Shown: positions 16,936-25,073, counted from the first letter of the stretch. The stretch: 64,000 nt of DNA from Paenibacillus sp. SZ31 (GCF_012912005.1 NZ_JABBEA010000010.1:62001-126000); one strand, 5' to 3'. Notes: a model not told the origin generated them from the sequence alone. Program-made: numbers and translations.

Positions 16936-18147
16936 TTGGAGAATAATTTATTTCTAACCCCGGACAAGCCCAAACATAAAGTCAGAGCACTTTATGAGGT
17001 GTTGGCTGTATCAACCAAACTCGGCCTGACTTCATTTGGAGGACCGATCGCTCATCTTGGTTACTTTCATGAAGAATATGTTGTCCGTAGAAAATGGATG
17101 GATGAACGAAGCTATGCAGATTTAGTTGCGCTATGTCAATTTTTGCCCGGGCCTGCCAGCAGTCAAGTCGGGATTGGAATTGGCATCATCCGGGGCGGTT
17201 TGCTGGGGGGACTAATAGCTTGGCTAGGTTTCACACTTCCTTCTGTCATTGCGTTAGTTTTGTTCGCTTTCCTTCTACAAGGATTTGATATCAGCCGTAC
17301 TGGCTGGATTCACGGCCTTAAGATTGTTGCTGTAGCTATTGTTGCTCAAGCGATATTGGGCATGGGGCAAAAACTAACTCCTGACCGTTACAGGGCAACC
17401 ATCGCTATCTTCACTGCAGCGTCGACTCTTGTGTGGCAGACTGCGTTCACTCCAATCCTTTTTATTGTTATTGCAGGTATGGTAGGCATGATCCATTTTA
17501 GAAAAATGACAGGTACTAAGACAGTAGACTTGTCTATCCCAGTGAGTCGTAACTTGGCAATATTCTGTTTGGCTTCGTTCTTTGGAATCCTGATTCTTCT
17601 ACCGGTATTCACACCATTTGATCGTTCGGGATGGCTGTTATTCTTTGATAGCTTCTACCGTTCAGGATCACTTGTATTTGGTGGAGGGCATGTTGTACTT
17701 CCGTTACTGGAACGTGAATTCGTCCCTACAGGTCTGATCAACAAGTCCGACTTTTTGGCAGGATATGGAGCAACGCAAGCTGTTCCAGGACCATTGTTCA
17801 CCTTTGCCGGTTATTTAGGAGCGATGATGCGTGGGGTTACGGGTGCTTTGGTCGCAACGATCGCTATCTTTTTGCCAGCGTTCCTTCTGATCGTAGGAGC
17901 ATTACCCTTCTGGAATTCTTTATGTAAAAGCTCGAAAATTCAAGGAGCATTTATCGGAATTAATGCAGCCGTTGTAGGTATTTTGTTGGCTTCGTTGTAC
18001 GATCCGCTTTGGACAACTTCGATCCTAACTCCTGTTGATTTTGCACTGGTATGCGTGTTGTTTCTAATGCTCGTTTTTTGGAAAGTACCACCCTGGATCG
18101 TTGTCATTACTGGTGCAGCAGGCGGTACAATCATGAACTTTCTCTAA
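16936..18147 (+). CDS. chrA: Chromate transporter ChrA family, two-domain
   Basis: This membrane protein of the CHR family exports chromate (or related oxyanions) in studied members. Its 403 aa have two CHR domains. The first has SFGGPIAHLGYFHEEYV and QFLPGPASSQVGIGIG; the second has VFGGGHVVLPLLEREFV and QAVPGPLFTFAGYLGAM. About ten hydrophobic segments are visible. The start is TTG at 16936, preceded by AAGGAGG at suitable spacing. It is monocistronic. Whether chromate is the real substrate is not shown. Confidence 0.88.
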   Translation: MENNLFLTPDKPKHKVRALYEVLAVSTKLGLTSFGGPIAHLGYFHEEYVVRRKWMDERSYADLVALCQFLPGPASSQVGIGIGIIRGGLLGGLIAWLGFTLPSVIALVLFAFLLQGFDISRTGWIHGLKIVAVAIVAQAILGMGQKLTPDRYRATIAIFTAASTLVWQTAFTPILFIVIAGMVGMIHFRKMTGTKTVDLSIPVSRNLAIFCLASFFGILILLPVFTPFDRSGWLLFFDSFYRSGSLVFGGGHVVLPLLEREFVPTGLINKSDFLAGYGATQAVPGPLFTFAGYLGAMMRGVTGALVATIAIFLPAFLLIVGALPFWNSLCKSSKIQGAFIGINAAVVGILLASLYDPLWTTSILTPVDFALVCVLFLMLVFWKVPPWIVVITGAAGGTIMNFL

Positions 18148-18149
18148 AT

Positions 18150-18204
18150 AAAAAAGGTACCCAAACACTGCACTTCTTTTTCAAAGCGTCCGTGTTTAGG
18201 TACC
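18150..18204. terminator. Hairpin between chrA and the propeller cassette
   Basis: The stem GGTACC-AAACAC/GTGTTT-GGTACC is preceded by six A, giving a T-run on the minus strand. It most likely ends the minus-strand trio and may also slow chrA transcripts. Confidence 0.65.
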
Positions 18205-18272
18205 AAATTACTGCAAGTATGTCTTTTTACCGATGCATGCAGATAATCTATTTATTCTCTTCGTCATTCCAA

Positions 18273-18959
18273 TTAGTTACTCCAGATATCCACTTTCATC
18301 TGTGCACACTTGAAATACTTGGCCTCTGCCGGGCTTGTTGTCAGCTTCAACAGACATTGTAGGTTTCCATGTTGGAATATCCCACCACTGAGGTCAGCAG
18401 CAACACCGCCATACTGGTCATCCGCACCAAGCCATACGGACGGTCTCTCGAACCCAGCTGAGAACTGTAATCCCGTGCAGAGCAGCACAGTCAGGTTCTT
18501 ACGGTTTTGTGCCTCATCTCCTGCTACACCATGTGTGGTGAAGAACACCATGTTTTGCTTGAAATCGGTGTACGTTCCATCTGCTTTATAGGCACGGACC
18601 ATACCATACTTCTGATTCACGTTCTGAAAAAACGTGATTCCAGCCTTGCTATCCTTCGATTTAATGCCAAGCTGAACTGAAATTCCAATGTTCCCGTTCA
18701 ATTGGAGCGCTTCCAAGGTAACTGCAATTGCGGTTACTTTCGAGCTGTCAATCAGATGTTTCATTTTTAACTCTGCCGAAGCTCCTGCCGTTGCCGGTGT
18801 TGTAACTGTAATGGTTCCTCTGTCGGGCAAAGGCTCAAACGTAGACGTTCCCACCACCTCAAGCCAATCCGGTAACGTTCCGTGAAGAAAATCGGCCACA
18901 AGCTGTTTGTGGACCTTTCCAAAGGGCACGATCTGACCCGCTGCATCACGTATAACCAT
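18273..18959 (-). CDS. Hypothetical protein, third gene of propeller cassette
   Basis: The family is not recognised. The 228 aa are predicted mostly beta-strand, with no signal peptide or membrane segment. The N-terminus VIRDAAGQIVPFGKVHKQLVADFL resembles the start of a phage-type structural or domain-linker protein. The rest alternates strands and Gly/Asn loops and could be a jelly-roll or lectin-like sandwich. It lies 2 bp downstream of the propeller gene, so it is certainly co-transcribed. It ends close to a terminator hairpin. Confidence 0.65.
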   Translation of the reverse strand: MVIRDAAGQIVPFGKVHKQLVADFLHGTLPDWLEVVGTSTFEPLPDRGTITVTTPATAGASAELKMKHLIDSSKVTAIAVTLEALQLNGNIGISVQLGIKSKDSKAGITFFQNVNQKYGMVRAYKADGTYTDFKQNMVFFTTHGVAGDEAQNRKNLTVLLCTGLQFSAGFERPSVWLGADDQYGGVAADLSGGIFQHGNLQCLLKLTTSPAEAKYFKCAQMKVDIWSN

Positions 18960-18961
18960 CT

Positions 18962-19960
18962 CTACACCTCCACCGAATAGGCTACGCCGATATTATGATC
19001 GGTATTGTAATACACGTACACTACACCGTCCATAACGGACACCATCATGGATTGCATGTTCGTCGTTTCCCAATTCAATGCCGGAAAATGTATATCTGAA
19101 GGTTTGTCCAGCAGTTGACGAAAATCTGCACCGATCTTGGCAATAGCAGGCCGAGCTACCGTCGTAACCCCACCGGAAGCATAAGCCGATAACATGCCCA
19201 GCCACCACATGCTCCCTTTGTACATAAATACACCAGCATTGGGTCTCGAAATGTTTTCCCCCGCGTTTAAAGTGGCATCATTACCTCCCATTAATGGTCT
19301 CGGATCAGCTAGCCAGCTGCGCCCATCATGAGAATGCCAGATACATTTACGGCCAAAGTCACCGCCGCCCATCACCGAGAAACCAATCCATTTGCCACCA
19401 TTTCTAAAGCATGAGAAGTATCCGGTATGACCATCACCTGGGAAACCTGGAGGTTTGTCCAGAATCAAACCCACTCTTGTCCAGTTGATCATGTCTACAG
19501 AGGTCGCGAGTGCCGTCGATTGATTGATCCCCAGTCCGTTTTGTTGATAATACATGAAGAATAATTGTTCTTCATCGTTCCAGATCACAAATGGAGTTTC
19601 CGTTGAATTCCCAACCACGGTATCGAGATATACCTGTCCGTGTTTGGTCCATGGTCCTGTTGGGCTGTTGGAATACGCCAGTCCAATTCCGCCGATCCGA
19701 TTGTGGTTGGTTGAATACGTGGCATAATAATCTGCTTTTGCATCAGGGATAAGCCCCTTTACCTTGATCGCCCGAAACCAATAGATTGATTGTAGACCCG
19801 CCATTGCAGCGGTATACATAGGATTGTCCATCTTTTTATCAAATTGAGGTGTGTACATCCGTCTGGATTCTGCATCGCAATAATCGTATGGCGCAATAGC
19901 CCTATTCGCCTTCATCGCTGCATCGAGTGCTGCCTGAGCAATATTATCAGTCATAGACAT
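18962..19960 (-). CDS. Five-bladed beta-propeller protein, GH43/GH32-like
   Basis: This 332-aa protein has the repeated blade pattern of GH43/GH32/GH68-type propellers: IGLAYSNSPTGPWTKHGQVYLDT, then TETPFVIWNDEEQLFFMYYQQ, TALATSVDMINWTRVG, KCIWHSHDGRSW and VAYSVEV. It has no signal peptide, unusual for a polysaccharide hydrolase. It begins MTDNIAQAALDAAMKAN, reminiscent of a tail- or particle-associated protein. Catalytic acids cannot be assigned with confidence. The first ATG (19960) has AAGGAG at 10 nt; the second ATG is at 19954. It overlaps the upstream 90-aa gene by 14 bp and is followed after 2 bp by the 228-aa gene. Confidence 0.7.
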   Translation of the reverse strand: MSMTDNIAQAALDAAMKANRAIAPYDYCDAESRRMYTPQFDKKMDNPMYTAAMAGLQSIYWFRAIKVKGLIPDAKADYYATYSTNHNRIGGIGLAYSNSPTGPWTKHGQVYLDTVVGNSTETPFVIWNDEEQLFFMYYQQNGLGINQSTALATSVDMINWTRVGLILDKPPGFPGDGHTGYFSCFRNGGKWIGFSVMGGGDFGRKCIWHSHDGRSWLADPRPLMGGNDATLNAGENISRPNAGVFMYKGSMWWLGMLSAYASGGVTTVARPAIAKIGADFRQLLDKPSDIHFPALNWETTNMQSMMVSVMDGVVYVYYNTDHNIGVAYSVEV

Positions 19961-20219
19961 GAGAACTCAACTCCTTCGTGAGCAGGGTATTACCATTTAC
20001 CGGTGACGAATATAAACTATCCGAAGTGTCTTTTAATAGGATTGAACAATCAACAACATTACCCACATTCGTAGCTGGTTCCTGAGTAATACGAATGATA
20101 GGGCGAATATCAGCATTATATGAATACGCTTTCATTTTGTTGATTCCTTTACTTCTCTTACCGTTGTGATTAGCAAACCTCCTTTTCATAGGTACGCCCG
20201 GATAATGTTGATCCTTCAT
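19947..20219 (-). CDS. Hypothetical protein, first gene of propeller cassette
   Basis: The 90-aa product has a basic N-terminal third (MKRRFANHNGKRSKGINKMK) and a short beta-rich remainder (ADIRPIIRITQEPATN, VVDCSILLKD). The family is not recognised. An AGGAGGG site stands at good distance from the ATG at 20219. Its 3' end overlaps the propeller gene by 14 bp. The 264-bp region upstream (20220-20483) is AT-rich, with a possible TTAACA-N18-TATACT promoter and no other gene. Confidence 0.6.
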   Translation of the reverse strand: MKDQHYPGVPMKRRFANHNGKRSKGINKMKAYSYNADIRPIIRITQEPATNVGNVVDCSILLKDTSDSLYSSPVNGNTLLTKELSSHVYD

Positions 20220-20441
20220 ATTAATCCCTCCTATTGTTTTCTCCCGATAAGTATATTCATGAAGTTGCCTTTATGTTAAAGCATCATGCCCATCTTGCAG
20301 CCTAATATTCCAAAATGAGCTATGAATCATTTAGAACAATCGCCGAACAAAAAATGAAAAGAAATCTGGAAAACTTATTCTATTCTCTATTACTAAAACT
20401 TCTGTCCCCAAAACTTATTTTACGCCTTCTTCACAGTTCAT

Positions 20442-20477
20442 AAAAAAAGAAAAGAAGCCTTACATTGTAAGGCTTCT
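20442..20477 (-). terminator. Terminator of tRNA-Val transcript
   Basis: The stem AGAAGCCTTACA/TGTAAGGCTTCT runs into a long T-rich tract on the minus strand. Confidence 0.88.
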
Positions 20478-20483
20478 CGTGTA

Positions 20484-20556
20484 TGATCTGTAGTGGGCTC
20501 GAACCACTGACCCCTACCCTGTCAAGATAGTGCTCTCCCAGCTGAGCTAACAGATC
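20484..20556 (-). tRNA. tRNA-Val (anticodon GAC)
   Basis: This is a complete cloverleaf of 73 nt. The acceptor GATCTGT pairs with ACAGATC and the discriminator is A. The D stem is GCTC/GAGC. The anticodon stem CTATC/GGTAG encloses TTGACAG. The T arm is AGTGG-TTCGAGC-CCACT. No CCA is encoded. It is a single-gene transcript with its own terminator. Confidence 0.9.
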
Positions 20557-20700
20557 ATGATATATAATTGTTTCCCAATCAAGTAACAGTATCATATCAA
20601 GTAACCGTGTTCATTGTCAATAATTTATTTAGTTATAATTCACCCAAAATGGTGCACAATAAAGGAAAGATTACCATTTCTACAGCGAGGTGAATTCCCT

Positions 20701-20958
20701 ATGAGAAACATAACAAAACGTCCACCCCTCAATAAATATACATTCACCAAATGCTTCTTCCCCTTCGTTGGGCTTATGGTTCTGATTACAACCGTTACGG
20801 GTTGCAGCTTGGAGCGGGATGAACATACGGTACAATTCCAACAATTACAGCAGCCCAATGAAAAGGGTGATTCTCTGCCTGTCTGGTTAGACGTGTACTC
20901 CAAATCTGTGATTCAAGATGTATATTCTCCGCGAGGGAGCAGTGAAGTCTTACCGTGA
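20701..20958 (+). CDS. Small lipoprotein, 85 aa
   Basis: The N-terminus is basic (RNITKRPPLNKYTFTK), followed by a hydrophobic stretch and the lipobox TVTGC, so the mature protein is probably anchored to the membrane by a diacylglyceryl cysteine. The rest is polar (QQLQQPNEKGDSLPVWLD). The family is not recognised. I use the ATG at 20701 with an AGGTG site; the frame is open back to 20614. Confidence 0.6.
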   Translation: MRNITKRPPLNKYTFTKCFFPFVGLMVLITTVTGCSLERDEHTVQFQQLQQPNEKGDSLPVWLDVYSKSVIQDVYSPRGSSEVLP

Positions 20959-20973
20959 AGGTTAACAGGTGAA

Positions 20974-21087
20974 TTACTCATCTTCATCCCACTTCCTTGA
21001 ATATGCTTTCTTGGTCACGTAATACAACAGAGCAATCATTCCCGCCGACATTAGCAATGTAATTACCATAATGCCTGCCATGCCCAT
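20974..21087 (-). CDS. Small membrane peptide, 37 aa
   Basis: This gene was read directly from the DNA. The ATG is preceded by AGGAGGGG. The product GMAGIMVITLLMSAGMIALLYYV is one transmembrane helix, followed by the polar tail TKKAYSRKWDEDE. The function is unknown. It lies between convergent and divergent genes, so it is its own transcript. Confidence 0.65.
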   Translation of the reverse strand: MGMAGIMVITLLMSAGMIALLYYVTKKAYSRKWDEDE

Positions 21088-21190
21088 CGCCAGCCCCTCC
21101 TCTCCCAATATGTTCCAGACTTAACTATACAGGAAAAGCATTTTTTTGTATAATTCAGTCTGATATGTCGCGCAAGAGCAGAAAGAAGGA

Positions 21191-21640
21191 ATGGAATTGG
21201 CAGCTGAGATTAGTTATGTAACGACGGAAGAACAACTGGAGCAAGCCTTGGGAATTCGCCATCACGTTTTTGTGATCGAGCAACAGGTGCCTGCTGAGAT
21301 TGAGATTGATCAATATGATGTCATCAGTCCGGATGTGCATCATGTATTGTTAAGTACGGATGGGCAGGCTGTGGCCACGGGGCGTCTGATCTATTACAGC
21401 AAGGATACGGCCAAGATGCAGCGGATCGCGGTACTTGAGTCTCATCGTTCATTTGGTTATGGACGTGTGCTTCTGTTGGCTATGGAGGAGCGGGCTCGTG
21501 AACTCGGCTTATCCTATTCTATACTGGATGCTCAATGTCAGGCTCAGAAATTCTATGAAAAACTGGGCTATGAAGTGATTTCGGAAGAACCTTTTTATGA
21601 TGCAGATATTCTGCATGTTCGTATGAGAAAAAGCCTGTAA
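21191..21640 (+). CDS. GNAT family N-acetyltransferase (YjcF-like)
   Basis: The 149-aa cytoplasmic enzyme has the GNAT fold: EQALGIRHHVFVIEQQVP near residue 16, ATGRLIYY, MQRIAVLESHRSFGYGRVLL as the acetyl-CoA-binding motif A, and AQKFYEKLGYEVI near the end. This is the YjcF/ElaA-like subgroup; the substrate is unknown. A GAAAGAAGGA-type site precedes the ATG. Confidence 0.87.
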   Translation: MELAAEISYVTTEEQLEQALGIRHHVFVIEQQVPAEIEIDQYDVISPDVHHVLLSTDGQAVATGRLIYYSKDTAKMQRIAVLESHRSFGYGRVLLLAMEERARELGLSYSILDAQCQAQKFYEKLGYEVISEEPFYDADILHVRMRKSL

Positions 21641-21752
21641 AACCTCGGGTTGGCAGGTCTTTATCAGCATATGGTGCATACTTCCGATGAATTCGGATAG
21701 GCTAATCAGGTAAACAGATTCCTATCTCGTCATATAAGGAGAGTGTGACATC

Positions 21753-21989
21753 ATGGATCAAACGACACGCGAGAGTTTCACAGCAGTACAGAAAAATGGT
21801 GACGGTGACCTGACGGCCTTTCAGACTTCAGCAGGACGTGTACTGGATTACCAACAGGCACTTGCAGAAGTAAAAGCTGGGGCTATTGCCGGCGTGAATA
21901 TATTTAAAGGCAAGGATGGAGAAATGTACATTCGCGGCGATGCCGACGGCGACCCAACCAATAACCTGGATCAACTTCCCCATTTCTAA
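21753..21989 (+). CDS. DUF3892 family protein
   Basis: This 78-aa soluble protein has the DUF3892 pattern: an N-terminal lead, YQQALAEVKAGAIAGVNIFKG, then EMYIRGDADGDPTNNLDQLPHF, the conserved NNL..LP end. The function is unknown in the family. An AAGGAGAG site is present, and a terminator follows. Confidence 0.8.
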   Translation: MDQTTRESFTAVQKNGDGDLTAFQTSAGRVLDYQQALAEVKAGAIAGVNIFKGKDGEMYIRGDADGDPTNNLDQLPHF

Positions 21990-22022
21990 AATAGATGCAC
22001 ACCTCGTACGTGTGACATAGTA

Positions 22023-22054
22023 AGCGCCGATCCGGTTATCCGGGTTGGCGTTTT
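22023..22054 (+). terminator. Terminator after DUF3892 gene
   Basis: The stem AGCGCC-A-CCGG/CCGG-T-GGCGTT with two mismatches is followed by TTTTCTTATT. Confidence 0.75.
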
Positions 22055-22064
22055 CTTATTATGA

Positions 22065-22346
22065 CTAGTAGTCCGTAAAATATTTTACGTAATCCCCGGC
22101 AGGCTGGCTTTTGCGAATCGGCTGTTGTACCTGTTCCCATGCCTGCAAAATCTGTATACCTTCGAGAGTAGAATGGTTATCCCACGCGATATGCCCGGTC
22201 CGTTCAAGCTCCAGCAATGACTCATGAATAAATGCTTTACTTCGTCCCGTCTTGTTCTCCAATTCATCCATACGCGGCAACCGGCGCCGTTGTCCTGCAT
22301 AGTTCACCATAATTCGCAAAATCTTGCGTTCAAAGTCGTTCAGCAT
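22065..22346 (-). CDS. Winged-helix-like DNA-binding protein, 93 aa
   Basis: The sequence reads like a winged helix: LNDFERKILRIMVNYAGQR, then LPRMDELENKTGRSKAFIHESLLELERTGHIAW as helix-turn-helix plus wing. It overlaps the upstream 73-aa gene by 17 bp and is the second gene of a unit whose promoter carries LexA-like boxes. Regulation of DNA-damage functions is a possible inference, not shown. The family is not named with certainty. Confidence 0.65.
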   Translation of the reverse strand: MLNDFERKILRIMVNYAGQRRRLPRMDELENKTGRSKAFIHESLLELERTGHIAWDNHSTLEGIQILQAWEQVQQPIRKSQPAGDYVKYFTDY

Positions 22347-22551
22347 ACTTTACCTCCCCGTTCAGATCCGTAACAGGACGCCATGCCAGAATACCTTGCT
22401 CCAGAAATGTTCGAGGTGAGCCTTCTTTTCCTGCTGATGCCCTAATCATCCCGCCACGTACACTGTTAATTCGAATCTGTCGCTGCGTGATCTGCCCTGC
22501 ACGATCCATGTAGACAAGCTCCACCATCTGGCCAATATATTTCCCTAGCAT
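22330..22551 (-). CDS. Small SH3/WYL-like protein under LexA-like boxes
   Basis: The 73-aa protein is one small beta-barrel: YIGQMVELVYMDRAGQITQRQIRINSV, then GGMIRASAGKEGSPRTFLEQGILAWRPV. The layout resembles a minimal WYL or YolD-like domain. Such domains bind nucleic acid or nucleotide ligands in DNA-damage or defence regulators. I use the second ATG (22551), six bases beyond GGAGGG; the first ATG (22557) touches the site. It is the first gene of a unit with the winged-helix gene. Confidence 0.6.
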   Translation of the reverse strand: MLGKYIGQMVELVYMDRAGQITQRQIRINSVRGGMIRASAGKEGSPRTFLEQGILAWRPVTDLNGEVKYAERL

Positions 22552-22567
22552 AATCATCCCTCCGATA

Positions 22568-22616
22568 AGAACGTTTGTTTGTATTTATTATATGCGAACA
22601 TAAGTTCTTTATTCAA
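22568..22616 (-). promoter_or_regulatory. Promoter with two LexA-like boxes
   Basis: Minus strand: -35 TTGAAT (22611-22616), 18-bp spacer, -10 TATAAT (22587-22592). A box AGAACTTATGTTCG (22595-22608) fills the spacer and matches 12 of 14 positions of the Bacillus LexA consensus CGAACRNRYGTTYC. A second, weaker box (22568-22581, 11 of 14) lies just past the start of transcription. Confidence 0.55.
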
Positions 22617-22641
22617 TAGTAAAAAAAGGGTTTTGTAAAAT

Positions 22642-22683
22642 AAAAAAACCAGACTTCACCTTAAAGATTAAGGCAGTCTGGTT
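22642..22683 (-). terminator. Terminator after DUF3889 gene
   Basis: The stem AACCAGACT/AGTCTGGTT ends in seven T on the minus strand. Confidence 0.85.
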
Positions 22684-22743
22684 CAACCCATAGTGTAGCT
22701 AATATGAAAACAATGTATTGTAATCACTACGTTCATTAACAGA

Positions 22744-23064
22744 TCAGTGTCGATCCGATTCCGAAAATTGTACTTTTTTCAATTGCTGTGTAGACGGATT
22801 AAAATCAACATTCACATAGACTGCGAACTGCTTGCCGTCTTTTGAACGAACCCATAACTTGAATTGTTCCCGTGATTCGTCCGCTGTTAGAGAGGTGCGA
22901 CCGATATGCTTGTAGTCCAAAATATCCACATTATATTTGGTTTGTGTTTCTTTGACCGCGATAATTCCCCACTTCGCATAATCAGGGATAGCGGCGCCTG
23001 TTCCTGATGTAATGCCAGCCAAACTCAGGACTACCGACATGACGGTAACGATGAGCATTCTCAT
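22744..23064 (-). CDS. Exported DUF3889 family protein
   Basis: The 106-aa protein has a signal peptide (RMLIVTVMSVVLSLAGITSGTGA) and a compact domain with the DUF3889 pattern PDYAKWGIIAVKETQTKY, DILDYKHIGRT and FKLWVRSKDGKQFAVYVNVDF. It is predicted to be extracellular; the function is unknown. The ATG at 23064 has AAGGAG at 8 nt. Confidence 0.8.
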   Translation of the reverse strand: MRMLIVTVMSVVLSLAGITSGTGAAIPDYAKWGIIAVKETQTKYNVDILDYKHIGRTSLTADESREQFKLWVRSKDGKQFAVYVNVDFNPSTQQLKKVQFSESDRH

Positions 23065-23120
23065 TTCACTCACTCCTTGGGACAATATGTTTCTGTTATA
23101 TTGCCCGTCCGGGTTTTATT

Positions 23121-23429
23121 TTACACGAATAAACGAAAGATCCAGGCCAGTGGCCGTAGGGAAAAAGGAACCACATGAACAAGTCGGTCAAACGAATCAG
23201 GAGGCTCCGTCCGGAAACTCATTCCCCAATCACCCGAGAGAAAGTGTTGTTGTGTCAGTGGCTCCTGAGGACGTTCCAACCCGTATTTCTTTTCAATTAA
23301 CTGCCTCGTTTCTTCATCCATCTGAACCTCGTTCGTAACGACATATGCTGTGATAGGCTCGCTGCTTATGTACATCAGAATCATTAGAAACATCAAAATC
23401 CACACCATTTTTATCCAACGTGTATTCAT
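23121..23429 (-). CDS. Small membrane protein resembling OppB-type permease N-terminus
   Basis: The 102-aa product has one N-terminal transmembrane helix (WIKMVWILMFLMILMYIS). It is followed by MDEETRQLIEKKYGLERPQEPLTQQHFLSGDWGMSF, close to the first periplasmic loop of oligopeptide permease OppB (EKYGLD-P and GDLG-S patterns). The rest of an OppB permease is absent. It has a perfect AAAGGAG site, so it is probably expressed. It may be a remnant or a free-standing homologue of that loop. Confidence 0.5.
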   Translation of the reverse strand: MNTRWIKMVWILMFLMILMYISSEPITAYVVTNEVQMDEETRQLIEKKYGLERPQEPLTQQHFLSGDWGMSFRTEPPDSFDRLVHVVPFSLRPLAWIFRLFV

Positions 23430-23600
23430 CTCTTACTCCTTTAAAAATCATGGTTCTCATTTAACTGGAAGACTCGTTTGAGTGTTTGATTATACATAAA
23501 ATTGACCGTATTGGAAATAACAAAAGGGAGAAGATATGAGGTGAATTCACGATCTGAACCTACACGATCTGCAATACCACTATGAGGAGGTTACACCCGA

Positions 23601-24503
23601 ATGTTCAAACGCTTGGATGAAATCCTGATTGAGATTCCCAATGTCGAGAAGCCAGATCCGAATGCAGCAGCAGCCATACAAGAATTGCTCGGTGGCAAAT
23701 TCGGAGAAATGTCAACGTTGAACAACTACCTCTATCAATCGTTTAATTTTCGCTCCAAAGAAAAGTTGAAGCCCTTCTATGACCTCGTCATGAGTATCAC
23801 GGCCGAAGAATTGGGTCATGTTGAGCTGGTGTCTCATGGTATTAACAAATGCCTCAGAGGATCAACCGAATACAAAGAACCCGACGATACACCGCTTGGC
23901 TCCGTGAAGGATGCTCGTCTGTCGTATCATTTTCTGGCAGGTGCGCAGGGAGCGATGCCTTTCGACTCCATGGGTAATCCGTGGACAGGAGCACACGTCT
24001 TCAACAGTGGCAACCTGGTGGAGGATCTGCTCCACAACTTTTTCCTTGAATGCGGAGCGCGTACCCATAAAATGAAAGTATACGAAATGACCGATCACCC
24101 CGCAGCCCGGGAAGTTGTCGGTTACCTACTGGTGCGTGGCGGCGTGCATGTCGTTGCATATGCAAAAGCACTTGAGATTGCAACTGGCGTAAATGTAACC
24201 AAGCTGGTTCCTATCCCTTCACTGAACAACAAAGCCTTCAATGAGGCTCGTAAATATGAAGAAAAAGGGGTACACACCAAGCTGTATACCTATAGTGATA
24301 AAGACTTCAACACGATCGGTCAGATCTGGAAAGGAACTCACCCCGAAGATGGACAACCTTTGGAAGTCATTCAAGGGATACCTGAAGGGTACCCGATTCC
24401 GGAATCTCCAGCAGTGGAGGAAGAATTTGCACCAGGCATCTCTCAGGAAGAATTCAAAGAAATTGCTCGCCGTCTGAAGATGGCAGGGAATATTGTGGAT
24501 TAA
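23601..24503 (+). CDS. Manganese catalase
   Basis: This cytoplasmic dimanganese enzyme splits hydrogen peroxide without haem. The ferritin-like four-helix bundle carries the ligands: GEMSTLNNYLYQ (E36), TAEELGHVELV (E70 and H73), FFLECGARTHKMKVYEM (a second Glu) and RGGVHVVAYAKALE (a second His). Its 300 aa match the family. The C-terminal tail with GIPEGYPIPESP is typical. An AGGAGG site precedes the ATG and a terminator follows. Homologues in Bacillus are often coat-associated. Confidence 0.92.
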   Translation: MFKRLDEILIEIPNVEKPDPNAAAAIQELLGGKFGEMSTLNNYLYQSFNFRSKEKLKPFYDLVMSITAEELGHVELVSHGINKCLRGSTEYKEPDDTPLGSVKDARLSYHFLAGAQGAMPFDSMGNPWTGAHVFNSGNLVEDLLHNFFLECGARTHKMKVYEMTDHPAAREVVGYLLVRGGVHVVAYAKALEIATGVNVTKLVPIPSLNNKAFNEARKYEEKGVHTKLYTYSDKDFNTIGQIWKGTHPEDGQPLEVIQGIPEGYPIPESPAVEEEFAPGISQEEFKEIARRLKMAGNIVD

Positions 24504-24521
24504 TTCAGCAAAGTAACAAAA

Positions 24522-24550
24522 TAAGCCCAACCTTCAAAGGTTTGGGCTTA
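24522..24550. terminator. Terminator after Mn catalase gene
   Basis: The stem AAGCCCAA-CC/GG-TTGGGCTT is followed by ATTACAG. It probably also serves the convergent immunity-like gene. Confidence 0.7.
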
Positions 24551-24638
24551 TTACAGTTGTAACAAGATTTCAATATTTCACTTTGCTACAATATACCGAA
24601 ACAATCATCTGAAAACTCACCATTAATCTTATATTCAA

Positions 24639-25073
24639 TTAAATATCGTTATCCGAATGTTTCTTAATCATCTCCAAGAGCTCTTCTTCACTCTTCAAAC
24701 GTATAGAATCCGTATATTCCCATCTAAAATAAGGAGCTAGGTCTTTGGCTATTTCTTCCCAAGTCTCTCCCTGATGCTGCGTCAGAATTTGCTGAATGGT
24801 TTCCGTAATCAATTCAAAATCTAACTTATTAACAATAAAATGCCTCATACCCAATACTACGTTAATCTCGTTTTTCAGTTCTCTTTCTAATGCTTTCGGA
24901 GTTATGATTGTAAAATCAAAATTATCCTCACCTTCAGAATCTTCCGTTCCAATACAGGCTGTACCGGATAAGTAAAAATCGTCTCCGATATCTTCAGTCT
25001 CCGTGAATTGTAACTTGCCATGAATATTCGGATTTCCAGTAATAATAAGATCTTTTAAGATCGGCTTAATCAC
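24639..25073 (-). CDS. Immunity protein 8-like (Imm8 family)
   Basis: The 144-aa soluble acidic protein has the Imm8-like pattern: IGDDFYLSGTACIGTEDSEGEDNFDFTIITPKAL, then GMRHFIVNKLDF and the WEEIAKDLAPYFRWEY stretch. Imm8 proteins neutralise toxins of polymorphic contact-dependent systems. No toxin or secretion gene is adjacent. The start is GTG with an AGAGGTG site. Base composition is AT-rich compared with the core genes, suggesting transfer. Confidence 0.6.
   Translation of the reverse strand: MIKPILKDLIITGNPNIHGKLQFTETEDIGDDFYLSGTACIGTEDSEGEDNFDFTIITPKALERELKNEINVVLGMRHFIVNKLDFELITETIQQILTQHQGETWEEIAKDLAPYFRWEYTDSIRLKSEEELLEMIKKHSDNDI

Noticed and set aside
18273..20219. Prophage remnant
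   Set aside because: Some N-termini look phage-like, but there is no integrase, capsid, portal or lysis gene, and no attachment-site repeats were found.
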